Source of the DNA: Leptospira congkakensis | GTDB taxonomy: Bacteria > Spirochaetota > Leptospiria > Leptospirales > Leptospiraceae | Reading direction: 5' to 3' | Length of the DNA: 64,000 bases | NCBI RefSeq assembly: GCF_004770265.1 | Contig: NZ_RQGQ01000009.1 | Coordinates: 248,001-312,000, forward strand | In this document: piece by piece, positions 30,850 to 40,883 of the stretch | Layout: every line of letters begins with the position of its first letter | Numbering within the stretch: position 1 is the stretch's first letter | Position numbers and translations under genes: made by a program | The notes under the pieces: generated by a model | The model's database searches: none | The model's input: only the letters and a program-made list of their open reading frames with translations | Told to the model about the DNA's origin: nothing

Positions 30850-31469
30850 AGAAAAGACTCTAACTTTGCACGTAACATAGGAAACATCAGTTTCTCATCC
30901 AACTTCTCTCCTGTAAGAGAAGTGCGAAGTAAAAAACTATCTCGAATTTTTCCGTCAAAACTATTGGCGGTAAAACTAATGATATCGATTCCTAAGTGGA
31001 AAAGAGACTCAGTAATTTGAAATAAAATCCCAACTGTGTCTTTCATTCGTAAATCCATAACTGTAAAATCAGAGGAGATTGGGTTATAGAGTTTGAGTGT
31101 TGCTTCTGTATCTCCCACTTTTCGAACGAGTACTTCTTCTTTTGCATTTTCACGTAAGTACATCGCCACAGTTTTTCCTTCATAAAAGAGGGAATATAGA
31201 TCGGTTCGGATTTGAGACAAAAGTTCCTCTGTCATTTCTCCTCCGTCCCAACTGCGGATCACAAATAAATCCTGAACATGTCCGTCACTTGCTGTTTCTG
31301 CAACGGCTTCTAAAATATCCCAACCATGGTTGTAGAGCACTGAGGTGACCCGGTAGAGAATTCCCAAATCATCCTGGGAAAGGGAAATTTTGAGTAGGGT
31401 TGTATCTTTTCTTGGGACACAAGAAACATGTAGGATTGGTTTTTTGATTTCTTGCATAGTTTGCGCCAT
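30846..31469 (-). CDS. Tandem ACT-domain protein
   Basis: A 207-aa soluble protein with two ACT-type regulatory domains (about 20-95 and 130-200), the second with D-x3-I-L-F-Q-I-T-E-S-L. It resembles the C-terminal regulatory part of GlnD (uridylyltransferase), but no catalytic domain is present, so it is likely a ligand-sensing regulator. I chose ATG 31469 because AAGGGAG lies 7 bases upstream; a longer frame from 31493 starts within that ribosome site region. It converges on the MFS gene. Confidence 0.78.
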   Translation of the reverse strand: MAQTMQEIKKPILHVSCVPRKDTTLLKISLSQDDLGILYRVTSVLYNHGWDILEAVAETASDGHVQDLFVIRSWDGGEMTEELLSQIRTDLYSLFYEGKTVAMYLRENAKEEVLVRKVGDTEATLKLYNPISSDFTVMDLRMKDTVGILFQITESLFHLGIDIISFTANSFDGKIRDSFLLRTSLTGEKLDEKLMFPMLRAKLESFL

Positions 31470-31591
31470 AGAATTCTCCCTTAAAATCGGCATTCTGCTT
31501 AGAACTTAAACAATCGACGCCAGGAAATCCCCAGATCGGTTCTAATAAAGCCGTTCTCTAACGAATTTGCAAAAACAGTGCCAAGACTTCG

Positions 31592-32749
31592 TTAGAAGGA
31601 AAATTTTGCTCCGAGCATCACGGATTGGACGTTTTGTGCCATAACCGCTTCGACTGTGAGTTTTGTGATGAGAGCATTGATCTCGATTCCTGCGATGAGA
31701 AAGTTAGTGGTGTTAGGTGCTTGTGCTTTCCCACTTAGATCCATAGTGAGAGTTCCGGTTTTGGTTTGTCCCAATGCGGATGCAGGTATGAGAGCTGCGA
31801 TTTCCGGAGAGAGGGAAGCTGATATGGCAGAAGAATCTAAAGCCAGTGTTAGGGGACCCGAACGAGAGAGGTTTAGAGTGGAACTCCCAAAATTCATCGA
31901 GGCACCAGCGCCCGCAAAGATAGTAAAGAAATAGAACATTCTAAATCCTGTCCGAATGTCTAAAGGAACACTTGTGACCGTACTAGAATAGTTAAACGTT
32001 GTGGAACCACCCCAGGTTCCTATGGCAGGACCTAAAGTTAAGGTTTGTGTTTTTTTGTCATTATAAGTGACATCGATCTCTTGTCTTTGGTAGTGGAGAC
32101 CAAGACCCATGGAGATTCCAGAAAATTCAAAAAGTCCAATCCCATCAGAATAGTTTTCTATGATATGAAATCGTAAAGTAAAACCGCCGTTCGTAATGTC
32201 CCCGCCAAGTTCTACGTTTTTATTTTGAGCTTCTACAGCTTTTTGAACATCTCCTTGGGCAAAGTTGAACTTGAATCCATGAAGGTATAAATTAAATCGA
32301 TGAAGGAAGGTTTTGAGTTCAGGTTCGGTATCGGATGGACCTCCTCCCATAAGCCAACCTAGGTTTACCGCCACAATAAAGTTAGGTGCTAGGGACGCTC
32401 CCACGTTGGGAAGTTTTTGGAAACTCAAACTTTGGTAAGCCACATTGATGTCTTCTTTTTGTTGGCCTGCAACGGTCATACCAACACCAACTTGGAATCT
32501 GTTTACAATTCCAGGTCCCATCAGAGATGAGTTGATATTCGAAATCACGGCAGCTTCAGACATTGTGGAAAGGACTTTGTCTGTATATTGGAGTTGGAGG
32601 GCTGTGTCTACGCTATTGATTTGGGATTGGATGCTTGTAGGGAGAATGGTACAGGCGTCCCCAGTACAGGTCACTTTTGCTTGGAGAGAACCATTCAAAA
32701 GTAGGCAAGTGCCAAAAATAAAGAAAACAAAACCAAAACGTAATTTCAT
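31592..32749 (-). CDS. Outer-membrane beta-barrel protein, Lipl- or porin-like (unassigned)
   Basis: A 385-aa exported protein with a signal peptide ending near L-Q-A. The mature part is rich in alternating hydrophobic strands with Gly/Thr/Ser and ends in a terminal Phe (K-F-S-F), which is the usual outer-membrane barrel sorting signal. A Cys pair (C-x4-C) lies just after the signal peptide. The family is not recognised by name. I chose ATG 32749, which follows a GGGGGCGAG ribosome site; the longer frame from 32800 has no signal peptide at its start. Confidence 0.7.
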   Translation of the reverse strand: MKLRFGFVFFIFGTCLLLNGSLQAKVTCTGDACTILPTSIQSQINSVDTALQLQYTDKVLSTMSEAAVISNINSSLMGPGIVNRFQVGVGMTVAGQQKEDINVAYQSLSFQKLPNVGASLAPNFIVAVNLGWLMGGGPSDTEPELKTFLHRFNLYLHGFKFNFAQGDVQKAVEAQNKNVELGGDITNGGFTLRFHIIENYSDGIGLFEFSGISMGLGLHYQRQEIDVTYNDKKTQTLTLGPAIGTWGGSTTFNYSSTVTSVPLDIRTGFRMFYFFTIFAGAGASMNFGSSTLNLSRSGPLTLALDSSAISASLSPEIAALIPASALGQTKTGTLTMDLSGKAQAPNTTNFLIAGIEINALITKLTVEAVMAQNVQSVMLGAKFSF

Positions 32750-32857
32750 CTCGCCCCCATTATAACAGATATCGGAGATTGGTCTATGTTTTCTTAACAA
32801 TTGGAGGTGGTTCTATTTCCTAGTTTACAATCTAGAATTTCCTAAGAATATGAGAGT

Positions 32858-33229
32858 ATGGCACCCATCCAAGAAAAACGGAAATATGTCCGCGTACAAC
32901 CACTGGAAAATGATCCTGTCGAAGTCCATTTGATGGGAACAGCCCTTCTGGATGTCCTAAAAGCGAGTGATATCAGTGTGGGTGGTATAGGGGTCATTGC
33001 TCCCAATCACTTTGATGAATGGGATATGAACGAAACGGTGGAAATCCTTGTGGCTCTCCCGGGGGATCTAGAAGATTTCCTTGCCAGAGGAGTGATCAAA
33101 CAAATCGGAAAAAAATCCAAAGAATCTGGGGTTTACGGGGTTCAGTTCACCGAAATTGGCCCTAAAGGAAAACAGGATTTACAAGTTTATGTCAATCGAA
33201 TGGTGCGACAAGGCCGCGAAGTAAAGTAA
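32858..33229 (+). CDS. PilZ-domain protein (putative c-di-GMP effector)
   Basis: A 123-aa single PilZ domain with both c-di-GMP contacts: R8-K-Y-V-R12 (RxxxR) and D38-x-S40-x2-G43. Both signature elements are intact, so ligand binding is expected. Single-domain PilZ proteins pass the c-di-GMP signal to a partner such as a motility or secretion component. It is divergent from the barrel gene and sits 73 bases upstream of the TPP riboswitch, which belongs to thiC. Confidence 0.88.
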   Translation: MAPIQEKRKYVRVQPLENDPVEVHLMGTALLDVLKASDISVGGIGVIAPNHFDEWDMNETVEILVALPGDLEDFLARGVIKQIGKKSKESGVYGVQFTEIGPKGKQDLQVYVNRMVRQGREVK

Positions 33230-33301
33230 TGCTACTGAGCTAAAAAGCCAAAAACAAATTGGCTTGCCAAAAAAATCTTTCCTCTTCATTTGAGAAATAA
33301 C

Positions 33302-33403
33302 CGTTAGGGGTGCTATTTCCTTTGCTCTGAATAGATAAGAGCGGGGTTGGCTGAGATATACCCTTTTTGAACCTGATCCTGGTAATGCTTGCGAAGGGAA
33401 ACG
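33302..33403 (+). promoter_or_regulatory. TPP riboswitch (THI element) of thiC
   Basis: Conserved blocks occur in the right order: GGGGTGC (33307), GGCTGAGA (33349), GAACCTGATC (33369), TAATGC (33383) and GCGAAGGGAA (33391). The closing P1 pairs CGTT at 33302 with AACG at 33400. A variable P3 hairpin (GCTCT/AGAGC) lies between the first two blocks. It should bind thiamin diphosphate and repress thiC. Confidence 0.95.
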
Positions 33404-33498
33404 AGAATCGTGCAGAAATTCTATTTACGTTTAGTGATTTACATCCTTAACTTTTTTAGATCCTCTTTTTTGTTTTCCCGCTTATTTCTTATGGATCA

Positions 33499-35033
<1,535 letters not shown>

Positions 35034-35082
35034 GTTGAAGCTTTTTTTGATTTTGCGGAACTAAGCTCACCGATGTAAATTG

Positions 35083-35115
35083 ACCCGGAGTCCTGAATGG
35101 GACTTTCGGGTTTTT
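35083..35115 (+). terminator. Rho-independent terminator after thiC
   Basis: ACCCG-G-AGTCC pairs with GGACT-TT-CGGGT (one bulge) and is followed by a T-tract. It lies 50 bases after the thiC stop. Confidence 0.85.
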
Positions 35116-35125
35116 GTAAGTTCTC

Positions 35126-35545
35126 TTATCTGAAAGGATTTATAATTTCCAAGTTTTCGATTTTCTGATTTGCTTGAAGATCTTCAGAATATAATTTTGA
35201 ACATTTTAGTTCGAGCGCAGCATTTATGATTAGTGAATCATAATAACTAAATTTATATTTTTCTTTAACTTTAAGAGAATCGATATAAAAGCTTGGATCT
35301 GGAAAAAATTTGCACAAAGGTATTAGAATGTCTTCGATATATGTCTTTAATTCTTTGATTGAAAAATACCCCTTGTTTTTGTTAAGGGCTACGTTTGAAA
35401 ATTCCTGAATTACTTGATAACTGATTGTAAATTTATTGGAATTTGTTGCCTCATCTAAGATATCAATTGCCCTGTTTTTCTTTTGAATATCGCTACTAAA
35501 CTGATAAAGAATAATATTTGTATCTAAAAAAAATTTATCTTTCAT
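35126..35545 (-). CDS. vapC: PIN-domain RNase toxin (VapC-like)
   Basis: A 139-aa PIN domain. The conserved acidic residues are visible: D8 in F-L-D8-T-N, E48 in Q-E-F, D103 in Y-Y-D-S-L and D122 in S-E-D. VapC toxins cut tRNA or rRNA and are neutralised by a bound antitoxin. The upstream antitoxin gene overlaps it by 11 bases, as is usual for such pairs. It is noticeably more AT-rich than the neighbouring thiC, consistent with acquisition by transfer. Confidence 0.85.
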   Translation of the reverse strand: MKDKFFLDTNIILYQFSSDIQKKNRAIDILDEATNSNKFTISYQVIQEFSNVALNKNKGYFSIKELKTYIEDILIPLCKFFPDPSFYIDSLKVKEKYKFSYYDSLIINAALELKCSKLYSEDLQANQKIENLEIINPFR

Positions 35546-35756
35546 TCATTTCATCACGTGAGAATTTCTTTTCTATTTTGATGTGTTTGAATTTGGTCAA
35601 GTATTTTTTGTAGTTAAAATTCTCTCCATTTTCGTTGGAAAAGTTTTTTAACCACTCAATAAATAAATCATTTAATGAGCGATTGATTGATGTAGCTTTC
35701 AGTTTTGCTTTCTCTATAAGCCTATCATCTTCTACTCTGAACGTAACATTTTTCAT
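35535..35756 (-). CDS. vapB: Antitoxin of the PIN-domain toxin (VapB/RHH-like)
   Basis: A 73-aa protein. The N-terminal ~45 residues have a short strand (N-V-T-F-R-V) and two helices with an S-x-N-D-L-F motif, consistent with a ribbon-helix-helix DNA-binding domain. The rest is charged and should wrap around the toxin. Its 3' end overlaps the PIN gene by 11 bases. A promoter and operator would be expected in the 210-base gap upstream, but none is obvious. Confidence 0.75.
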   Translation of the reverse strand: MKNVTFRVEDDRLIEKAKLKATSINRSLNDLFIEWLKNFSNENGENFNYKKYLTKFKHIKIEKKFSRDEMNER

Positions 35757-35880
35757 AGAAATCTAGCTTGCACATTATTTGTGCAAATGTCAATATTTTA
35801 TCTGATTTTGGGTTAGGTTTTTGTCTATTGCGGATAACGAACAATTAATTTGTGTTTGTTGTTTCGCAAAAGCAGTACAT

Positions 35881-35908
35881 AAAAAACCCGGGCCTTAAGC
35901 ACCGGGTT
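35881..35908 (-). terminator. Rho-independent terminator of the acyl-CoA dehydrogenase gene
   Basis: On the minus strand AACCCGG (35908-35902) pairs with CCGGGTT (35891-35885) and continues into a T-tract (A-run on plus at 35881). A second perfect 7-bp hairpin (CCAATTC/GAATTGG) lies nearer the stop at 35925-35946. Confidence 0.75.
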
Positions 35909-35967
35909 CTCGATAAGACTTTTGCCAATTCTGTTTTGAGAATTGGTAATTTTGGTTTTGTTTGAGA

Positions 35968-37098
35968 CTAAAGTCCCAAACTACGACCAATGATTTCTTT
36001 CATAATCTCTGTAGTTCCTGCATAGATGGTTTGGATCCTTGCGTCGAGGTAAGCTCTTGCAATTGGATATTCCATCATATAACCGTATCCACCAAAGAAT
36101 TGTAAACACTCGTCTGTATGGCGTTTTTGCATTTCTGTTGTGTACCATTTACACATAGAGGCTTCTGCTGTTGTGTTTTCGCCTTTCATATGTTCTATCA
36201 CAACTTTGTCGCAGAACACTTGTGCCATTTCTAGTTCCGTTGCCATTTCCGCCATTTTGAATTTGGTATTTTGGAAAGACCCGATCTTTTGACCAAAGGC
36301 TTTTCTTTCTTTGATGTATTGGAGGGTTAAGGATTGGACAAGTCTTGTTGCTTCCACTGCAGCCACAGAAAGAACCAATCGTTCTTGTGCTAACTTTTGC
36401 ATGAGGTAACGAAAACCTTGTCCTTGTTTGCCGATAAGATTTGTTTTCGGAACAATCACATCGTTGAAGTAAAGTTCAGAAGTGTCTTGGGCTTTGAGTC
36501 CGATTTTATCTAAATTACGTCCTCTTTCAAAACCTTTCATTCCTTCTTCAATCATCACAAGGGAAATGGTTCCATTATCATGTTTCACTGCTGTGATGAT
36601 AAGATCTGCCAATTGTCCGTTTGAGATAAATGTTTTTTGTCCATTCACCACAAAATGGTCACCCATATCAACGGCACTTGTACGTAAGGATTTAAGATCA
36701 GATCCGGCTCCGGGTTCTGTCATGGCAACCGCAAGGATGGATTCGCCTGTTGCACATTTTGGAAGCCAACGTTTCTTTTGTTCGTCACTCGCATAAGTTG
36801 AGATGTAGGGTGCGATCACGTCATTATGAAGAGAGATAAAGAATCCACTATTTCCCACGCGGGAAGATTCTTCGATGATGATGATGTTATAAAGGAAGTC
36901 GGCACCGGAACCACCGTATTCGGTAGGGACATCGGGACAGAGAAGGCCGTTTTCACCTGCCTTTCTCCAAACTTCTTTGGGCACGATATGGTTTTTTTCC
37001 CATTCTTCGTGATGTGGTTTTACTTCTGTTTCAAAAAATTTCCGAGCCATCTCGCGGAATTGATGGTGTTCTTCAGTAAAGGGGAGGATACGCTCCAT
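35968..37098 (-). CDS. Acyl-CoA dehydrogenase, long-chain type
   Basis: A 376-aa FAD enzyme for the first step of fatty-acid beta-oxidation. The FAD signature A-M-T-E-P-G-A-G-S-D-L spans 125-135. At the C-terminus the usual catalytic Glu of I-Y-E-G-T is Ala (I-Y-A-G-T), while Q-E239-R-L in helix G matches the catalytic base of the long-chain/isovaleryl group. The enzyme is therefore probably active and LCAD-like, not defective. It is 51 bases from the next gene on the same strand and closes with a terminator. Confidence 0.88.
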   Translation of the reverse strand: MERILPFTEEHHQFREMARKFFETEVKPHHEEWEKNHIVPKEVWRKAGENGLLCPDVPTEYGGSGADFLYNIIIIEESSRVGNSGFFISLHNDVIAPYISTYASDEQKKRWLPKCATGESILAVAMTEPGAGSDLKSLRTSAVDMGDHFVVNGQKTFISNGQLADLIITAVKHDNGTISLVMIEEGMKGFERGRNLDKIGLKAQDTSELYFNDVIVPKTNLIGKQGQGFRYLMQKLAQERLVLSVAAVEATRLVQSLTLQYIKERKAFGQKIGSFQNTKFKMAEMATELEMAQVFCDKVVIEHMKGENTTAEASMCKWYTTEMQKRHTDECLQFFGGYGYMMEYPIARAYLDARIQTIYAGTTEIMKEIIGRSLGL

Positions 37099-37149
37099 AT
37101 GATTTGTGACTCCTTGATATGGAAATGTTACAAAAATGGCGAATTGAGG

Positions 37150-39303
37150 TCAATTATAAACAGTGTTCAGCTTCATGTAGACACCGGGATTTTTCTTGAT
37201 GTACTGAATTGCATCTTCTTCGGAAAGAACATACAATTCAGTTCCTGGCCAGGCAATGAAACTGAAATTGGAGGGAAGGTTTTTGGTTAAGGCATAGATT
37301 TCCCCAACAAAGTCACCAGCTCCCAGTTCCCGAATGGTTTTGTGGTTTTGCATGACCACAACTGTTCCGGATCTAACAATAAAGGCATTGTGGAAGGTAT
37401 GTCCTTCATCGATGAGGGCAGCTTCCTTTTTTACCGTTTCCAGTTTGAGGATGAGTTCAAGTTGGGTGACTTGGTAACTGGTAAGGCCTCGGAAAGTTTG
37501 GGATTCCGTCAAAGTTTTCCAAGTATTGGTCTCTCGGATGCTATTCAGTTTGATTAAGTTTTCATGGAGTTTGGATCCGCGGATGAACTGAAAGAATCTT
37601 GTTTTTTCAATGGTGAGAGCAAGGACATCAGTCTCGGCAAATACATCGGCTTGGCGGGCAGTGTCCAAAATTAGGGATGCCTCTCCAAAGTATTCGTAAG
37701 TTCCATACCTTTTGACTGCGGAATGGTCTCCCGACAATCCTTCGAAACGAACATTTCCGGAAGCGATGATAAAAAATCTGTCCCCATGGGTTCCCTTTTT
37801 GATGATTTGTTCCCCACGACGAAATCTTTCTTCTTTTACGATTTGTAAAAATTCTTTGGCCTTCTCAATCGGGAATCCAGAGAAAATATCAATTTGGGAA
37901 AGGATTTCTAAAAGTTGGAAAGCCTCTTGGTGTTTGGGTGGAGTGATTTCCGGATATAAGGTATTTTCAATTCCAAATTTAGCAAGAGTAAGGTGGTTTC
38001 CTTCGGGCATATCTTTGGCAGCAATATGATAAACCGTAATTCTTTTTTGTACTTCTTCCGGTAGTGAGGCAAGGTAACTAATCTTTGTGTGCAGCGGGGG
38101 AACACCGGCTTCGTGATAAATGATTTTGCGATCCCAAGGAAAGTCTTTTAAAAACTGGTATCTCGTTTCAGGAAAGACTCCTTTTTTGTACATTTCTTCA
38201 AAGGCTTCCGGATCATTTAAGTGGTCAGACGTATAATAGAAGGACTGGTCTTGGAAAAAAAATTCGAAACCCACAGAAGGGATGGAATGGAGTGCATAGT
38301 GAAAATAAAACTCACCACCGTTGATGATGGTTGGCCTTCCGATCACAACAGGAATAAAATCAAATAAGTCTGTGATTTCCCTGCGCGGAATCTTTGTTAA
38401 ACTACAGTATTTTTTAAGGAAAGATTCCATCACGGTTGCAGTAGCATAGATCGTGATTTTGGATTCTTCCAAAATCTTTTGGAAGGTTCCCGCATCATGG
38501 TCAGCATGGCAGTGGGTGAGAATGATGGAGTTGATGAACTTGGGATTTACATTGGATTCCCGTAACCACTCAGTGGAATTCACTGGTGGGTCCACCATGA
38601 TCCCTTGGCCATTCAACCAAATGATAAAACCAGAAGTGTTGTCTGTGGGGTCAAAACCATGGGAAGGTCCAAGGCAAGTGATCCCGATGATGGGAGGTTG
38701 GAAAGGTTCTTCGAGTCTTTTTCCAATATCATACTTCACATGGAAGTCGACCTCTCCAGGAGTTTTGATTTTTTTATCTCCATCCACAATGAGAAATTCA
38801 TTGGAGGGGAGTTGTTCGATAGTGATTTTTCCAAACTGGGCTTTGTGGTTTTCGTCGAATAAAACAAACTCAACCACTTCCTCCATAGTTTTGTAACTAC
38901 GGAAATGTGCCATCTCGGCTTTGATATCAGGGAAACCAAAACTTTCCGTTCCATCAATAAACTCAGAAGCTAGGTTTAATTCCTGTGGCCCCATAAGAGA
39001 TTCCCCAAGAACAATAGTTAGCTGTTCTTTTTGTTCGGGAGAACAAACGATAAAAGTTTTTTTGCCACCACGAAAGAAGAAGTTGAAGTAAATGGGAAAT
39101 TCTAACTCCGCAATAGAGATCCCTTTTTCGACATGGAAGAATTTATTGGGAAGAACAAACACCAGAGGGGTTTTCTTTTCGAGCCCCATGGTGTCTTTAA
39201 TTGTTTCCGGAGGGGATCCAATTTGGATGTACCCTTCGGATGTATCGACTAAATATCCCCCTCTAGGGAGAGCGGTAAAACCATTCGGTTCAGAACTGAC
39301 CAT
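37150..39303 (-). CDS. Metallo-beta-lactamase-fold protein with two C-terminal cyclic-nucleotide-binding domains
   Basis: A 717-aa soluble protein. Residues about 200-450 form a metallo-beta-lactamase fold with H264-C-H266-A-D-H269-D. Two cNMP-binding domains follow: one about 465-580 with an intact phosphate cassette (F-G-E-A-x-L-I-L-x-T-A-R-Q-A) and one about 600-710 whose cassette lacks the Arg. The first ~200 residues are unrecognised. It may be a hydrolase controlled by cAMP or cGMP. It is a single gene followed by the acyl-CoA dehydrogenase on the same strand. Substrate and nucleotide are unknown. Confidence 0.82.
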   Translation of the reverse strand: MVSSEPNGFTALPRGGYLVDTSEGYIQIGSPPETIKDTMGLEKKTPLVFVLPNKFFHVEKGISIAELEFPIYFNFFFRGGKKTFIVCSPEQKEQLTIVLGESLMGPQELNLASEFIDGTESFGFPDIKAEMAHFRSYKTMEEVVEFVLFDENHKAQFGKITIEQLPSNEFLIVDGDKKIKTPGEVDFHVKYDIGKRLEEPFQPPIIGITCLGPSHGFDPTDNTSGFIIWLNGQGIMVDPPVNSTEWLRESNVNPKFINSIILTHCHADHDAGTFQKILEESKITIYATATVMESFLKKYCSLTKIPRREITDLFDFIPVVIGRPTIINGGEFYFHYALHSIPSVGFEFFFQDQSFYYTSDHLNDPEAFEEMYKKGVFPETRYQFLKDFPWDRKIIYHEAGVPPLHTKISYLASLPEEVQKRITVYHIAAKDMPEGNHLTLAKFGIENTLYPEITPPKHQEAFQLLEILSQIDIFSGFPIEKAKEFLQIVKEERFRRGEQIIKKGTHGDRFFIIASGNVRFEGLSGDHSAVKRYGTYEYFGEASLILDTARQADVFAETDVLALTIEKTRFFQFIRGSKLHENLIKLNSIRETNTWKTLTESQTFRGLTSYQVTQLELILKLETVKKEAALIDEGHTFHNAFIVRSGTVVVMQNHKTIRELGAGDFVGEIYALTKNLPSNFSFIAWPGTELYVLSEEDAIQYIKKNPGVYMKLNTVYN

Positions 39304-39321
39304 TAGGGGATAATTTATTTC

Positions 39322-39633
39322 CTACTTGTGATTTTCTATAAATTTTTTAATTTGCGGCTTTGGTAAAGCGCCAATTGCCTTATCCACTAAAACTCCGTCT
39401 TTATAGAGAAGAAGAGTAGGGATCGATTGGATTCCCAATTCCTGTGCTGTCTTCTGATTGAAATCAACATTTAGCTTTGTAATTTTGATATCAGCCATTT
39501 CTTGCGATAATTCATCAAGAACAGGAGCCACCATTCGACAAGGTCCGCACCATTCCGCCCAACAATCCACGAGTACAACGCCTTTAGCAGTTTCTGCTTT
39601 GAAATTGGCGTCAGTGACTTCCGTAAGTGCCAT
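39322..39633 (-). CDS. trxA: Thioredoxin
   Basis: A 103-aa thioredoxin with the canonical W-C29-G-P-C32 active site and the cis-Pro in S-I-P-T-L. It reduces disulphides of cytoplasmic enzymes and is itself reduced by thioredoxin reductase, which is not in the window. It stops 18 bases before the start of the MBL-cNMP gene on the same strand, so the two may share a transcript. Confidence 0.96.
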   Translation of the reverse strand: MALTEVTDANFKAETAKGVVLVDCWAEWCGPCRMVAPVLDELSQEMADIKITKLNVDFNQKTAQELGIQSIPTLLLYKDGVLVDKAIGALPKPQIKKFIENHK

Positions 39634-39706
39634 ATTTCGAAATCTCCTTTTGAAAAGTATTGCCCTTTCTATAAACTAGACTGGGGATTCTAGGGAAAAA
39701 CGTCGA

Positions 39707-40516
39707 TTATTGTTTCTTTTTTTTCTTTTTATCGTCGGATTCGAGATCCGTGATCTTCTGTTGGAAAGACTCAATGAGTGTTTTTGTTTTTTCCAAGTCA
39801 TCATTTTCGCCAGTAATTTGGAAAATTTTACGGTTCATCTCTAACATTTCTACAGAATGTTTCAAATCTGTGGAATCTTGTGTAGACATTTCAAATTTTG
39901 TCCTATAATCCTGGGCAGCTTGGTTAGCAAGTTCTATGACAAGGTTGAAGTGTTCTTTGCGGATGTAGTAATATGGATTTTCGAGGTCTTGTTCCCTTTC
40001 ATAAGCAATGAAATCGAAAAGGTTTTTCGTACATGCCGCAACTCGGAAGTTGATGTCTGGCCAAGACCATTTCCACTTGGAATTGGTACCAAAAGCGGCA
40101 GTGGTTTTTTTCATGGCTTGGAGTAGGCCTTTCACAAGATTCAGTCTTTGTGTGGGTGTGAACCTTTCGATTTTTGCAAGTAACTCTTTGTTTTCGGAAA
40201 GAGAACCATCTACGTTGTTTCCTACCGTTTTTTCGATATAAGAGATCGCGTTATAAATTTCTTTTCTAGCAGTTTCTAAGTAGTTGTTATTGTTGATTTC
40301 TAAAATGGCTGTAGAGAGTTCATTGATCACAATACAGGTGTTAATGGTTTTGATGGAGTTGATGGCAAGGGAGATATTGAAATAAGGTTCCATGTCCTTA
40401 CTTTTTTTGGCTTGGACTTTGTATATATTAGCCTCTTTTTTCAGTTCCTCTAGGTAGTTTTTGAAATCTACCAGTTTGTCATTGAAGTCGGCCTTTTTTT
40501 CCTTTGTGATTGCCAT
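39707..40516 (-). CDS. Uncharacterised helical cytoplasmic protein
   Basis: A 269-aa protein with no signal peptide or transmembrane segment. It is predicted almost wholly helical, with a central Trp cluster (W-K-W-S-W-P) around residue 150 and a Lys-rich tail (K-K-K-K-K-K-Q). I do not recognise the family. It lies upstream of thioredoxin on the same strand with a 73-base gap. The charged tail could bind nucleic acid or membrane, but nothing else supports that. Confidence 0.7.
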   Translation of the reverse strand: MAITKEKKADFNDKLVDFKNYLEELKKEANIYKVQAKKSKDMEPYFNISLAINSIKTINTCIVINELSTAILEINNNNYLETARKEIYNAISYIEKTVGNNVDGSLSENKELLAKIERFTPTQRLNLVKGLLQAMKKTTAAFGTNSKWKWSWPDINFRVAACTKNLFDFIAYEREQDLENPYYYIRKEHFNLVIELANQAAQDYRTKFEMSTQDSTDLKHSVEMLEMNRKIFQITGENDDLEKTKTLIESFQQKITDLESDDKKKKKKQ

Positions 40517-40602
40517 GGTCTGGTATCATTTTCGGCAGATTCGATTCCTTTTGTCCATAAAAAACATCGACCAGGGGGGCAACTTGTCGAAACTGGAATA
40601 GA

Positions 40603-40815
40603 ATGGACAATTCTCCCAGGAAACAAAGGGATCTACTCGATCTTCTCGATACCTATAAATACATGAACCAGGCTATTTTCTGGGATTTTTTGGATTTGGA
40701 TGGTCGTTGGGATTTTGCAAACGGTTGGTTGCATTTGAACCATCCGGAAGACGAGTGGAGGGTGAGGGCTTCGGAACAATTTCCCCCCATCCGCCCGGAA
40801 GGCACTGACCACTAA
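40603..40815 (+). CDS. Small Trp/Asp-rich protein, unknown
   Basis: A 70-aa frame with an amphipathic first half (L-L-D-L-L-D-T-Y) and then four W residues spaced through D-G-R-W-D-F and N-G-W-L-H-L. Codon use looks like its neighbours, and the sequence composition is that of a small folded protein. The ribosome site is weak and there is no known homologue. It lies in an otherwise empty 366-base gap between two opposing gene sets, so it may be real but is uncertain. Confidence 0.4.
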   Translation: MDNSPRKQRDLLDLLDTYKYMNQAIFWDFLDLDGRWDFANGWLHLNHPEDEWRVRASEQFPPIRPEGTDH

Positions 40816-40851
40816 TCCTTTTGGATTTTCTTTCGGTCAGACGCCTAGATT

Positions 40852-40873
40852 CCAAGACCAAACCTGGTCTTGG
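40852..40873. terminator. Bidirectional hairpin between convergent genes
   Basis: A perfect 9-bp stem CCAAGACCA/TGGTCTTGG with a 4-base loop, lying between the 40603-40815 frame and the exported protein on the minus strand. No long T-tract on either side. Confidence 0.5.
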
Positions 40874-40883
40874 ATTTTACCAA

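Noticed and set aside
35757..35967. A mobile-element scar near the VapBC pair
   Set aside because: The inverted repeats are explained as terminator hairpins of the acyl-CoA dehydrogenase gene; no repeats flank the pair.
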